From NCBI RefSeq assembly GCF_028769735.1, contig NC_088171.1, forward strand, positions 68,217,216 to 68,281,215: a DNA stretch of 64,000 nt, given 5' to 3'. Origin of the DNA: Zonotrichia leucophrys gambelii (lineage: Eukaryota; Chordata; Aves; Passeriformes; Passerellidae). Below the pieces are notes generated by a model. It had not been told where the DNA came from and ran no database searches. It saw only the letters and a list, made by a program, of their open reading frames with translations. Of the stretch, positions 40,901-53,135 are shown in pieces (position 1 is the stretch's first letter; each line of letters begins with the position of its first letter). The translations under genes and the position numbers were made by a program.

Positions 40901-41946
40901 AGCCACACAGGGTGGCAAAGTGCAGCGCAGGCAGCACCAGCCCCTGCCATCAGAGAGAAAAGCAGTGCTCTGTGATTACCTTAGTTTTCCCTCAGGCATC
41001 CAAAGGCATCAGGCTTCTCTGCCAAGCTCCTGTCACCCGCTGGCAAGCACATTAAAAATGGTCTACATCTCAGTATTATTAGAATAAGCTAGTTTTAGTT
41101 ATAGAACTGTGAATTTGGCAGTATTGCTACAAGCATACACAAATTATACAAATCAATTACTATTTGGAAAACAAACTGGCTTATATTTACCACTGATCAA
41201 TGATGCAGCAGAGTACTTAATGACACCCAGGCATTTGCAGAACATGCACGCTGTGCCAACAAAACATATAAACTTAAGAGTCTGGGACATCAACCTAGAG
41301 CTCTTCAGCTGATGCCTCTGGACTCTGATGGGTTTGGTGTGTATGCACACCACACACACAAATATTGGCTGCAATAGATGAATCCTTCAGTGCAGCTTTA
41401 GGATAAGTTGAAGATGGAACAATTCCCTAGAAAATGACATTGATTTATTGCAGGTTGGCACTATTAAAAGAAAAAGAAAAAAGAAAAGTACAGTGAAAAC
41501 TGTACTTTGGAAGTAGCTGTAACAACTGGCACCCAAGGAGTCCTTCAAGAATCAATTTGATGGAGTTTTTGGTAAAGTGATCTCACCAGAAGAGAGTCGT
41601 GACAGAAACAGAATTGAGTTGTGCAGATCATTAACTGAACAAGTTGTTTCATTTCAGATTATACTTCACTATGCCAGCTTTCAATAATATTGTCCTTCCA
41701 TTTTTTCACATTTTCCTAGGGAATTTTATAGTTGTTTTCAAAATCAACACTTTCCATCCACATTCTTTGCAAATTAGAAATATTGCTGTATGATAAATCA
41801 CTCGATTTTTATCAACGTGCAGCATATCATTGTTGCTGTAACATGCTTACATGCACAAACCTTGTTATGTGGCTGAACTTTGCTTGCAGCAAACACAAGA
41901 GCAGACTTACCCCAAGTGCCTTTCACCCCAGCTAGAGAATTCCTAC

Positions 41947-42582
41947 CTCGTGGCAGGAGAAGAGGCGCACTCCCTCCATCTGATGGAAGACGGGGTAGTG
42001 GGTGCTATCAATGGTGTCCCGGCGGTAGACATCTCCCACGGCCAGAAAGGCGTCCAGGCCAGAGTGGATCAAGTCCCACTGGTGGGCTGATGTGTGTGCT
42101 CGTAGCATGTGGTCACGGTTCAAGTAGTAGTTATCCTCTTTCCTTCTGCTGGCATGGTTTTGTGGAATAAGTAAACTATCAAAATTCTGCTGGACTGTAA
42201 CCACTGGAGAAAGACCGTCGTACACAGAAAAGAGCGGAGTCCCACGGCGTCCCAGGTAATGTTTGTAGAAGTGCTCCTTCACCTGCTCCTTGATTAGCCA
42301 CAAAGGGTGATGTTTTCTGTTGTGCAAGTTCTTCCCCACCTTGGAAAGAATCTTCTCTGTGACATTGGTGTAGTCATCTTGAGGATAGGATTTACCAAGC
42401 AGTTCCACCGTATTTGAGCAGGGTGCACTGGCACCAAAATCTGAAGGTACAGACTTGGATGAAGAATGCCTTGAATGGGTGGGAATTCCTCTTACTTTTA
42501 CTTTTGATGATAAAGCTGTTGTTTTAGAATACTTAGCTACTCTCATGAATTTCCAGAGCATTGCCATTGTAAACTTTATGAT
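41947..42582 (-). CDS. FARS2: FARS2 start-codon exon: mitochondrial phenylalanyl-tRNA synthetase, residues 1-207
   Basis: This exon encodes the N-terminal part of the monomeric mitochondrial PheRS, a class II synthetase that charges mitochondrial tRNA-Phe in the matrix. An acceptor with a pyrimidine tract (ttctttttctttctctag) ends at 42583, followed by 15 nt of 5' UTR and ATG at 42567. The 621 coding bases end at a GAG codon before donor GTAGGA, in phase 0. Residues 1 to about 50 are basic, Ser/Thr-rich and poorly conserved, as expected of a mitochondrial presequence. From [12 protein letters not shown] (residue 54) the match to vertebrate FARS2 is strong. Visible are TSAHQ (159-163), the motif 2 region GDVYRRD (178-184) with R182, and FHQMEG (194-199). 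By my recollection of the human enzyme, R182, Q196 and E198 match mature Arg143, Gln157 and Glu159 of the ATP and phenylalanine pocket. A second in-frame ATG is codon 3. Nothing is broken. Confidence 0.97.
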
Positions 42583-45500
42583 CTAGAGAAAGAAAAAGAA
42601 TTAAAAATATTTGAGTTAGGAACTGCAATGTTGCTGCAGGAATTGCTATTATCTTAGGGATAGATAAATCCAAATGTCTGCTTGATTAGCATGGCAAAGT
42701 TCCCATTATAAACCACTCTTTTGACTTCAGAGGATGGAAAATACCCTTGTGGTCAAATTTCAGCTTGGATATTTTAATCAGTTATCAGGCTTCTGCATGA
42801 CTGCACCAGTAATAACGACTCTAGACCTAGCCTGAACCCCATTCCAGATGATGCCCTTTAAAGATGAATAAACACCAGGCCTTCTTTGAAACAATATTTT
42901 TCCTCCAATTAAAACATGTGGCAATAAATTCATATTACTTAAGAGAAACTAGGAAACTTAACAGTGCCCTTCAGCAGTCAGAACTGGCTTACAACAAGCA
43001 ATTATTGCTATATCATCTCCATTAGCAGAAGCTGCAGAACGTGTTCCACATCTACCTGATGCATGTGGCATGCACTATGCAATCATCACTAATTCTTATT
43101 TAATGCCAGACAAAACCAGTTTAACCTTTCAAACTACTGAACCACTGAGAAAAAACAGATGGCCAGACAAGACATATATTTATATATAAACAGCTTATTA
43201 AATTCTCATATGAGTATTGCACAAGATTCACCATAAAGACTGCATAAAGTCAGAAGCAATGTTAGAATTTTGCAGTGATCACAATGTTTCCATATGTTCC
43301 CCAGGATGGCTGTTTACACAGCTTCCATGGCTGTACAGGGGAGGCAGGCTTGTCAGATACCAGGAAGGCAAAGTGATGAGATTCTTCAAGTTGCCTGAAG
43401 AACTCGTTTCCCATCAAAGGGCCATCTTTACACATCCTCCCAGTTCACAGACAGGCCTTGTGCTTCATGAGGACACAACTGCATTCTCTGTAGAGCTCAA
43501 AGATAATTCCAAAACCAGAGAGTTTTGAGAGTGATGAACCTTTCAGTCACTCCATATGCATAAGCCCATTCTGAGATGAAAAATTACTTGAAAAACTATA
43601 GATGGGCTTCAGAAATATTAGCAAAGGTCCCAGTAAAATAATTAAGCATTAAAATTTGCTTATTATGGAATGGGAAAGCAGAGGCATTAGAAGTTAAGTG
43701 ACCAGGGAAAGGCATCTTCTACAAACTGGCTTGTACTTCTCTATGAACCAAGAATTACAGGGCCACAGGTTTTCTGAGCGAAAGATTTTCTGCAAAAGTC
43801 ATCTTAAAGAATTAGGGGAAGAAAGGACATAAGCAATAATAAATGCACCACAGTCTTCAAGGGATGCAGTATTTAGGATTACAGTATCTGGCTAGCCTTC
43901 CACAGGAACATAAGGAAAACAAGTGTAAGTAACAAAATAAACAAGGTGAGACTATTTTTCATACTCTCATGCTTCAAAATACGTATGCAAATGAACAGAC
44001 ATACTAAAATAAAGAATCCCAGATAAAAACAAATCTGTAAAAGATAATGAGTGTGGTTAAATTTGGCTTTCTTTCTTCTGGCTTGTATCTAGAAGTTTTC
44101 CATAGGTCTTTTTCCTCAAGTCATTATATCTCAATTAATCAAAATAAAGGCAAGTTGGGTAGACAGAAATTAATCCTGGTGGGGAAGCATAAGATTACTG
44201 AATATTTGGTTTAATCCTTTTTCTGGTAGAATATCTTTAGAAATAAGTAACAGCTATAAATTTTATCTAGTTTTGAAACTTTTAAGAATGACTGCCTTTG
44301 GCAGGGAGGCAGTAAAGAGTTTACAAAGCTATTTCATCAAATTAGCTCTTGATCATTACTGAGAATGTTCTTCAATAAATGAATTCACACACATATCAGA
44401 AACCACTCTGATAGAGGCTAAGCAAGGAATGGTCTTACATTTTGAAAAGAGACCCCATTTTCCTGAAACATACGTTCTCCTTCATGGAAAGTGAGTTCTC
44501 ATTTTCAAACAGCTGCTTGAAATACCCAGTCCTAGTCAGATAATGAATTCAGCTTCCCTTAAGTAAATATCACCATCTGCCCATACATTTATTTTTCTAA
44601 AAACTTCAATTCAAAACTTACACATAACCGTAATTTACAAAAACTCCCATAACTTTATCGTGATTCTTGTGATGTTTGCTGCTTTCTTAAATATCATTCC
44701 TCTGAGAATCAGACAACCTCATGAGAAGCTTAACTTTCACATAAACAGTTTTGATGCTTATAAATTTACGGAAAAAGAAATAAGAACATGCACCACCAGT
44801 ACTGGGGAGGCACTCTTGTTTGTTTGTTTAAGACTCATTATTTTTAAGGGAGAGTCTATAATATACATCTTCAAGGGCTTACCTGATTATGCTTCAGTAT
44901 TTGTAATGAGGAAGGCTGCTATCAGTTTCTGACAGAAACACTCTTTTTTCTAAGCAAGTGATATATACTCCTAACAAACCTGTACAGGAGAAAAACCTAC
45001 AGATGAACTTTTATCAGAGTTTTTATCTTAACATTATGCCTGTGCCTTAAATAGTTGAATGGCATTATTATGTGCATTAATATTCTAATCCAAAGCAAAA
45101 ATTGAGCAGTAAGTAACGTGAACAATAAGAAAAGTTACAGTTTTTAGATGAGTTATCCAATGTCCAGGTACTGCAAACAACAGCAAGCAAGCACTAAATG
45201 TGCCCCTAACATGGTATCACAACCAGAGTTCCAGAAACACTCAAGTCCTACAACAACACTCTGCTAGCTCCCTCTCCCACCAGAGAGTCACGTATTCCTC
45301 TTTCAGAAAAATGGTATTGGACTTAGTTCAACTCATCTGGTGATAAGTTACATTTGGGCAGAGAAACCACAGAGAAGAAAGTAAAATATGTTTACACTCT
45401 GCAGACTGTACACAAAATCTTCAAACCAAAGTAATGTTTACCAAGGCAGAGAGCAACACTGGAAAATAAAGACATCTCTTTACCTTTTTCTAGTAATAAA

Positions 45501-46901
45501 TACCTGGTGTTAAGAACACACTAATTACTTATGTTCTCTTATAATAAACAGAAATTTATGCATTTATGCTTATTTATGTCTGTCTATGTTTATGTAAACA
45601 TCTGGAAAAGTAGTTTAAATGGATCATTTTCTTCCTTTATTTCCACCATGCTTTTCATTTGGCAGGGAAACAAAACTGTTTTCTGTGCACACTGACAAAA
45701 CGTGAATCCCACAGCAAGGCCTGCCAGCCAGCTAACAAGAGCAGCGAGCCAAACAGCAGCTGCAGGTCCTGTAGCTGAAAACAAATACATAAACAGGAAA
45801 TAGACATTGAACAACCACCACTGGCATCTACCATCCAAAGATGACAAAGCCCTCCACCAGCATCACCAGCAAATCCTGCACTCTGGGTTTGACAGTGGCT
45901 CTAGCTCACAGCTGGGAGCCAACACAGGGCTCTGGATGAAGATGCAGGGCTTTGGAAGCTGTTCTGCTGGCAGCACTCCGTGGGGTCTCTCAAAGCTCTG
46001 CAGGTGGACATGCAAGCACCAGGCCCAGCACCTCCTATTTCACACATCCTCAGCCAGCCAGCACCATGGACACATTTCAGGGTACCTCAGCAGCTCCATG
46101 GCTCAGGTGGCTGGACCTCATCTAAATACTGAGATGTCTACTACAACTCTAGTCTTGGACAGGAACGACATCATACATGACTTGGAACTACGCCTGCACC
46201 TAGCTCATGCTTTTAAGCAGCTCCAAGGCAGACCAGAGGACAGGAGGTGGCATCCACACCACCCAGGGGTGAAAAGGCATAAGAACAACCCTGTCCAGGC
46301 TGTGCATAGACCAGGCACAGATGTGACCACACCTGCCAACACCAGTCCTGTATCACAGACCCTGTGACATTTCTACAGCAGTTTCAATTGATGGCCAAGG
46401 CTCCTTCCTCCTGCACAGAAAACCAACCATTCCCCATGCAGCAGCCCAGCAGACATTACACATGCTAAAGTACACCACAGTCAGGAGCCTGACAACAGGG
46501 AAACAGCAGACAGAATACATCAGACAAAAAATACCATGGTTTTGGAGCACATGCAAAAGCAGTTTGATTTGATAAGGGATCATACTGTTGTACTGTTAAG
46601 GGATGTCCTTTCATGTCTAATTCCAGGTTTCCATGTCATAGTGCAGCAAGGATTAAGACAGCATTATCACAGCTGCAGTGGTATTTGTCACAATTCTCCG
46701 CTACCCAGCTGAGGCTTAGGAAAGAATTGTAGACTCAGTGAAATTCCTCCTTACACCTGCTTTGAAAAAGGAGGAGAAAAGAGGGGCAGTTTAGCAGCCC
46801 ACAATGAAAGGAGACAGTGCTGTGCACCAATGTTGTTTTATTCACTCACCTCTCCTGGAAAAGTGGAAGGGGGACAACGCTCCTGTTTGAGCAAACCAGA
46901 G

Positions 46902-46915
46902 CCCACAGGGGGCAG
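46902..46915 (+). promoter_or_regulatory. Possible CTCF core motif
   Basis: CCCACAGGGGGCAG matches 12 of 14 positions of the consensus CCASYAGRKGGCRS, inside a locally GC-richer patch. Motif matching alone predicts occupancy poorly. Confidence 0.3.
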
Positions 46916-48705
46916 CTTGTGGGGCCGTTTGCTCGGTGTTTGCATCTGTGAGCCAAGGGCACCCTCGCTCCTGCTGACCGCGATTCTCTCTGCCCTGTGC
47001 TTTTTACAGCTTCTGGCTGCAGAAACACAGATGGGCTACTGCATACATAAACCCAAGTACATGACGGGTTTGAAACCAAAATTCTACAAAGATGAGAGTC
47101 TGTCTCCTATCCAAGAATAGCTAATTAATGCAAGACTCTGAAGTGCCATGGAAAATGTTAGAAAAGTTGGGCTGCCACCATTTTGTGATGTGACAGCTTT
47201 TATCTACCGTATGTGTGGGGAGGGGAGTTCAACCAACATAGCATATGTTAAAACAAAAATTATAAACATATGTTAGGCTGCTAAAATTGGACATTTACCA
47301 GTCTGCTTAGCAATTTAGCTAAGCATTGAATTTTAGTTTTGAAAACTATGTAGGCATACAGCAGCAAATATCATTGTATTGCCATGACCATATCTGCCTT
47401 TCATAGGATATAACATAAATTGTTTTGCATGCAAAACTAATAACAAGCTCAGATTTTTAATGCTCATTTTAAAATGATGATACATTATTGCACACCAGAA
47501 CAGACTTCTACTGAGCATGCTGGATTTATATAACACACTCAGACTTCTGAAATAGCCTTGCAGATAAATTAGAATGGATCCATTTTAGAACCTGACCTTC
47601 CAAGGGCAGAATATTATCAGATATCCCTGATGATGGCCAAACACCATTAAAGTATTTCATGAACTACAAAGCACTGGCAAGATAGTATAGCTTTCAAGTA
47701 TTTGGCTCTTAATTTTTTCATGTAGTTGGAGTTCATCTAGTTAATGATCTGTCAGTAAGTTCCAGAAACACACAGAATAACTTTTTATTATTATTTTGTT
47801 ATTTTTCTTGACTGAAGCAAAAATATGTCATAAGCTGGCTGGCTGTCTGCTCTGTAATAGTGATACATTAATCACAATGCCACCTTCGGCAACATTCTGA
47901 GGCTTGCAAGATTGAGAGAGAAAACTAAAAATCCTTTCCTGGGATAAGGCATGATCCTGCTTTCTCTCAGGGCTACACATAAGAGCTTCTTAAATATGAA
48001 AGGTATGAACAAGCATGCTCCTTTTCCACTGACACGGAACAAAGGCCAGCATCCCATGGCCTGTCTCAGACACATCAGCGCCTGGAGGCAAGGACAGAAA
48101 ACACAGTCCTCACTGCTGAGGCACACTTTCAGCCACCTGCACCACTCCCTCAGGACTGCAAGGTGGGCCAAGATAACCACAGTGAGCAGCAAGCCTTTGG
48201 AGAAGGGAATGTACCTCTGGGGAAGCATCCATTTCAAAATGTCTTGCATCATCCCTTGAACTCAGTCACCACCCATCATTTGCAGGCTGGATACTGCAAA
48301 TGATGACAAAATGCTATCCCACTGCAACAAGTTTCAGTGCCCCAAGCAGGCCTCCAAAGGATGCTGCAGGCTCTGGTTTTCCTGCTAAACAGTGTCAATC
48401 CAGGATTGTTCAGATTTATGGATAAGTTTCCCACTAACTAAAAGGATAATGCTTCCAGACACGATTCAAGGCAAGTAAAATGCTTTTCAGTAGCCAAAAC
48501 ACTTGCAAACTCTGTAGCTGTGCTGCCAACTGGTATGAGACCATTTCAAAGACTCATTTAATCGGATTACAAGACAAGTTATAGTGAATTTGTTTTAAAC
48601 AATTTGGTAGATTATCTACACACTGGAATTTGTAATCAGCAAGCTAATCAGGTACATCAAATTGCTGCATTATTGAGACAGTATACAATTTTTCAAAAGA
48701 TAAAC

Positions 48706-48743
48706 GTATATAACATAGACTATTAAGAGTATATAACATAGAC
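48706..48743. repeat. Short direct repeat, 23-bp period
   Basis: GTATATAACATAGAC is present at 48706-48720 and again, exactly, at 48729-48743. Confidence 0.8.
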
Positions 48744-51700
48744 CCTAAGATTTAAAGACCACAAGCAAAACAAATTCAGACTTCAGGGTGGGTGGAAAGG
48801 CACCAAACTCCCTAACATGCATAATTCAGAAGTATAAGGTGAAAAGCCTGATGACACAATTTTCATTTGGACTTCAAAAAAGCAGATTAATAAAAACAAA
48901 ATAAGGAAATTCTGAGGAAAGAAACTATGGTTGGAAAAAGAAAGTATCTATATGCATGACAGAAGATTAAATTAAGGAACATCATCAGAAACAATATCTG
49001 TTTTTCTTTCATTTATACCTTTAATTTTTTTCCCACAAACTAAAACAGAGTTTGTTATTAACTGAAGAAATGTCAATAAGGCCCTTTGGTGGTAACTTCC
49101 AATAATGCATATGACTAATGGACGCAGAGCTACTAAAAATTAAACAGCTGTGACCTGATCTCCTGCCAACATTCCTGTGTTCTTCCTTACCTCCACAATG
49201 AGACAAAACAGCTAAAAGTCAATGCCTTATTTTAAGGGAAAATCCTCATTATACAAACATATTTTGAATACATTACATTACAAATTATAGACTGTGAAAA
49301 GACAATGCAGAAATTATTCTCAAATGTGTCTACTTTCTTTAAATATATCCATTTTTCAAGGAATGCAACCTGAAAAAACACTACCTTTGGCTGCCGAGGG
49401 AATATTCTTTTTCCAATGCCTTGAAAGTGTTGCCAAACAGTTTCTGCATTTGTAAATAACTGTCAGATGAAAGGGACAGAGACACTTAAACTCCTATAAA
49501 ATCCTCACTGCAATATTATCACTATTCCTTCTGCCTTCTTTTTTCCTTCAGTATCTGCAACTCCTTATGTGTACTTTTTTACAGATGCATACACCACAAC
49601 AATTTTACTCCTGCAGAGTTTCATATAAGTAAAACTAAATTTGTTTAAAATTAAATATTAGCAGTATTCATTGCAGTGGGGTACCTTCTTAGTTCTCACT
49701 GATTAGCTACACCATTTGGGCATAATAAAACTTTAGAGACCTCATCCTGCCTTAACAGGAAGAGGGAGTAATATCATTTAAAAAAAAATTATTAAATACC
49801 AAGAATGGGACACATGCAGACCTGGTAACAGTGCAAAAGACAGCAGGGAAACCCAAATTATTTAGATAGGACATACCAGAGGATGCATGAACCATTAAGT
49901 ACATCCACAAATGAGAAAGTCTTCAGCTTTACCTACTGTATCCCCATAGTCATGATTGTTATTCCATTCTTCTGGAGAACTGGGGAAATCTATGACTTAC
50001 CACAGATTTCCAGATGCTCTCCTTAGTAATACCCTAGACAACATAGTATAGTTAGAATAATTTAAGTAGTATTATAAACCAGCAAGCATAATTAGTATTT
50101 AAGACCCAGGAGTTATTTCATGGCTGTAATATGTATGTAATCAACAATATTTAAATCAAACAAGCATTTCTTAGGATGTTTCAACCCTAAGTAGCAGCAG
50201 GAATATTGCAAGTTTTGTATCATATCAATTTTCTATCACATCAAGCTTTAAAGAGATCAGTTTCACAAATTTGCTATCATCTTAAGCCAAAATATCACCA
50301 GAGATCTGCACCTCAGACCTAGCTGTGATATGAACTTGGTCTCAACTCAAGCTCTAACTCAGCTGTGGTATCATTCCTTGGTCTGTCTCTGTTACAGAAA
50401 TAATGAAAGTGTGAACAGACAGAGCCTTTATCGGGACTATGTATAATTCAACAGCCAATCAAAAAAAGAGAGACAAATATCTCTACAGATTCCCCTTCAG
50501 AATCAATAAGTCTCACAGACTTGGGGATGGATAAAGAAGAGAACATGTGGATGTTTGTAGTGGAGACTCCACTGCAGCACAGCACCTCCCAGCTGGAAAA
50601 TGTAGGGTCACGTGTGTACAAATAAGTCATCTCTAGCTTGAACTGCACCATCTTCATTTATCTGTCATGGGCTCTGACAAAGCATTTAAGGAAAAGATTA
50701 GAAGGCTCCTAAGAAAGAAACTACATTTCTCTGCCTGGGGCATACCACTTGTCTGAGGTTGGTTGGAACAGGCCTGAAATATTAACGAGCAAGCCATTTG
50801 TCAAGAAAATTATGCAAGAAAACTTGGCAGCCATACAAAGGGGCTAGCAATAAGATATCAAGCTAGGGCAGTGCACGCTAAGCACTTGAAAGAGAAAACA
50901 GGAAGGAAAAAATTTTTAAATCACTTTCATTTGCCTGTTCACATTCATAAGCTTTGGAAGAAAACTGTAAATTAATGAGTGAGTAAAACATCACACTCAG
51001 TAATAACAAGTACTAACTTCTAAAAAGGACTATGAGCTGCTCTAGGTCTAGAATTCATGCTTTTGGGTATTGATTCCTTCAAGACATTTCTCCTAGTGAC
51101 ATTCTTTGCAAATAAACTTGCTTACCAGGTAGCATGTGAGCTAAAAGATATTGTCATGACAGAAACAACTTAATTATTGAAATTTAACATAAGTAAGTGG
51201 GGGAAAAAAACCAATTTGCACAAGGGAAAGACACACAAAACCAAAAAAGCACATTATTCTTGAGGTTTCCTCACAAATCATGGTGAAGAAAAGAGAAGAC
51301 AAAACTGTAACCACTCTGTACAATGAGATGTTAAAATCTATACTCTCTGAATAGACTGAAGACCTAAATCACTTCCAGGAGTTCCCAAGTATCACTTCTC
51401 CTTAAGAGGAACTTGCAAAAGAAAAAGATTTAAAACACTTCAGTCAGACTCCATATTTATTTTTAATTTTTATATATTTATAATGTAAGTATGTTTTAGG
51501 GCTGGGTACGCTATTATTTTACATAGCACTCCTTCTATAATAAATTTGAAGGCTTAGTTTTTAAGTAGGCAGTGCTAGTTTTCGCTGTAAGTGAACCTGA
51601 AAAGCATCCAAAGCATCACAGTATATTAAAAACTAATCTAAAAGTTGCATTAAATATGATGATTGTCAAATAAAGCAGATGAATAATTTATTCTGGCTTA

Positions 51701-52607
51701 CCAAAACATAGCCATAGTCACCTTGCCAAACATGTCCAACAATGTGATCCATAGGTTTAACCACTATTGACATCAATTGGACTCACAGACATACCAGAAC
51801 AGTGTGATGCAGCAGCATTTAGACTTCCATTAAGCAGCACTATGCTTTTCCAAAGTATATCTCTACATAGGATCTCAAAAGTGCTTTTCAGCCATTAACC
51901 AGTTAAGCTCTACAGTATGCCCATGGGAAAAGTATTGCATTATTTATACCCATTAGTGCAGCAGCTCCCAAGTCAAAAGCACTGTCTTTCAACATCTTGG
52001 CTTTCACCTTTTTTTTTCCCAAATTGTTTTGACTATATTGCCATTTTTCTCTGTGTTCAGAATTTTTTTGTTGCTTGCAATATCATTTTATCAACAGTTT
52101 AACAAGTATAACTGCTACTGTGAATGGAATCAAAATGTTTTGAGAGCAGCTTGCCAGAACTGCCCATTAGGAACTACAATGAACAGCTCAGAAAAAGCGA
52201 TCTATTCTTATTGAAACAATCTTCTCCTTGAATGCGCAGATTTTTAAGGTTCAAACCTACATTCCTTGAGCAAGAATTACAGAGCCATTGCTCTGCTTGC
52301 ATTGTGGCTCAAACTTCAATGTTATCGTAATTACAATTATGTTTTTAGCTTGATCAGGAGAGATCAACTGTAGAGATAGAAGACACTCAAGGTGGATGGT
52401 ATAGGAAGGATATATAAATGAAGCTTTATTGAGGCAAACAGGGAAATGCAAAACTGGGTGGACTGACCATTGCTGCTCTATCTGTTCCATGGCAGGGTTG
52501 GCCTAAAGTGCAGCATGGCATTCACAAACTGTCATCCTCTAGATAGTATTTCAGTTGTAGTCACAGTTCACCAAAAGGACAGCATTTACTCCAAGGAAGA
52601 AATTATA

Positions 52608-53135
52608 TGATAGAAGCAAAGAATTACTAAGGTTGGCAGCCTGCTCCAGCGCTCTGCCACCTGAAACTTAAAGAAGTTCTTCCTCACGTTGAGATGGAAC
52701 TTCTTGTATTTTATTTTATGGCTACTGCTCCTCATCCTGTCATTGGACAGCACTGAAAAGAGTCTGACACCATCCTCTTGGCACCTGCCTTTTTGACATT
52801 TCTATGCATTATTGAGATGCCCTCTCAGTCTTTTCTCCTCCAGACTAAACAGGCCCAGATACCACGGTCTGCCCTCATAAGAGATGCTCCAGACCCCAAA
52901 TCATCTTTGCGGCACTCCACTGGAACCTCTCCAGGAGCTCCTTGTCTCTCCTGTACTGAGGAGCCCAGAAATGCACACAGCATTCCAGATGTGGCTTCAC
53001 CAGGGCCAAGCAGAGGGGCAGGATCACCTCCCTCAACCTGCTGGCCACTCTTCCTGATGCACCCCAGGATAACACTGGCCCTCCTGGCTGTAAGAGCACT
53101 GTTGGCTCATGGTCCACTTGTCATCTACCAAACTC
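52608..53135 (-). mobile_element. CR1 LINE fragment, antisense to plus strand, with internal 3' UTR deletion
   Basis: Read on the minus strand this is the C-terminal reverse-transcriptase region and 3' UTR of an avian CR1. A frame at 53117-52875 gives a recognisable [20 protein letters not shown] and ...KMIWGLEHL. It is followed by the typical 3' UTR with the TTTTCAGTGCTGTCC block. Near its 3' end the sequence jumps from the block around 52635 to a GGTTGG...TAATTCTTTG-like terminus at about 52608-52635, so roughly 100 bases of the usual 3' UTR seem to be missing. The 5' end is truncated inside ORF2. Stops and frameshifts show it is dead. Confidence 0.88.

Larger units (their letters stand above)
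32295..41946 (-). other. FARS2: FARS2 intron between the first and second coding exons
   Basis: This intron of 9,652 bp runs GTAGGA...TTCTAG on the minus strand. It contains the A/C tract at 32719-32865, a 20-base A run at 37902-37921, a GC-richer patch at about 40790-41060 with a partial RE1-like motif, and a CA-rich patch near 41338-41362. I see no exon-like or repeat-family sequence in the rest. Confidence 0.85.

Noticed and set aside
43217..43528. 103-codon plus-strand frame in the FARS2 intron
   Set aside because: It begins at a TTG rather than ATG, has no known domain, and lies in ordinary intron sequence.
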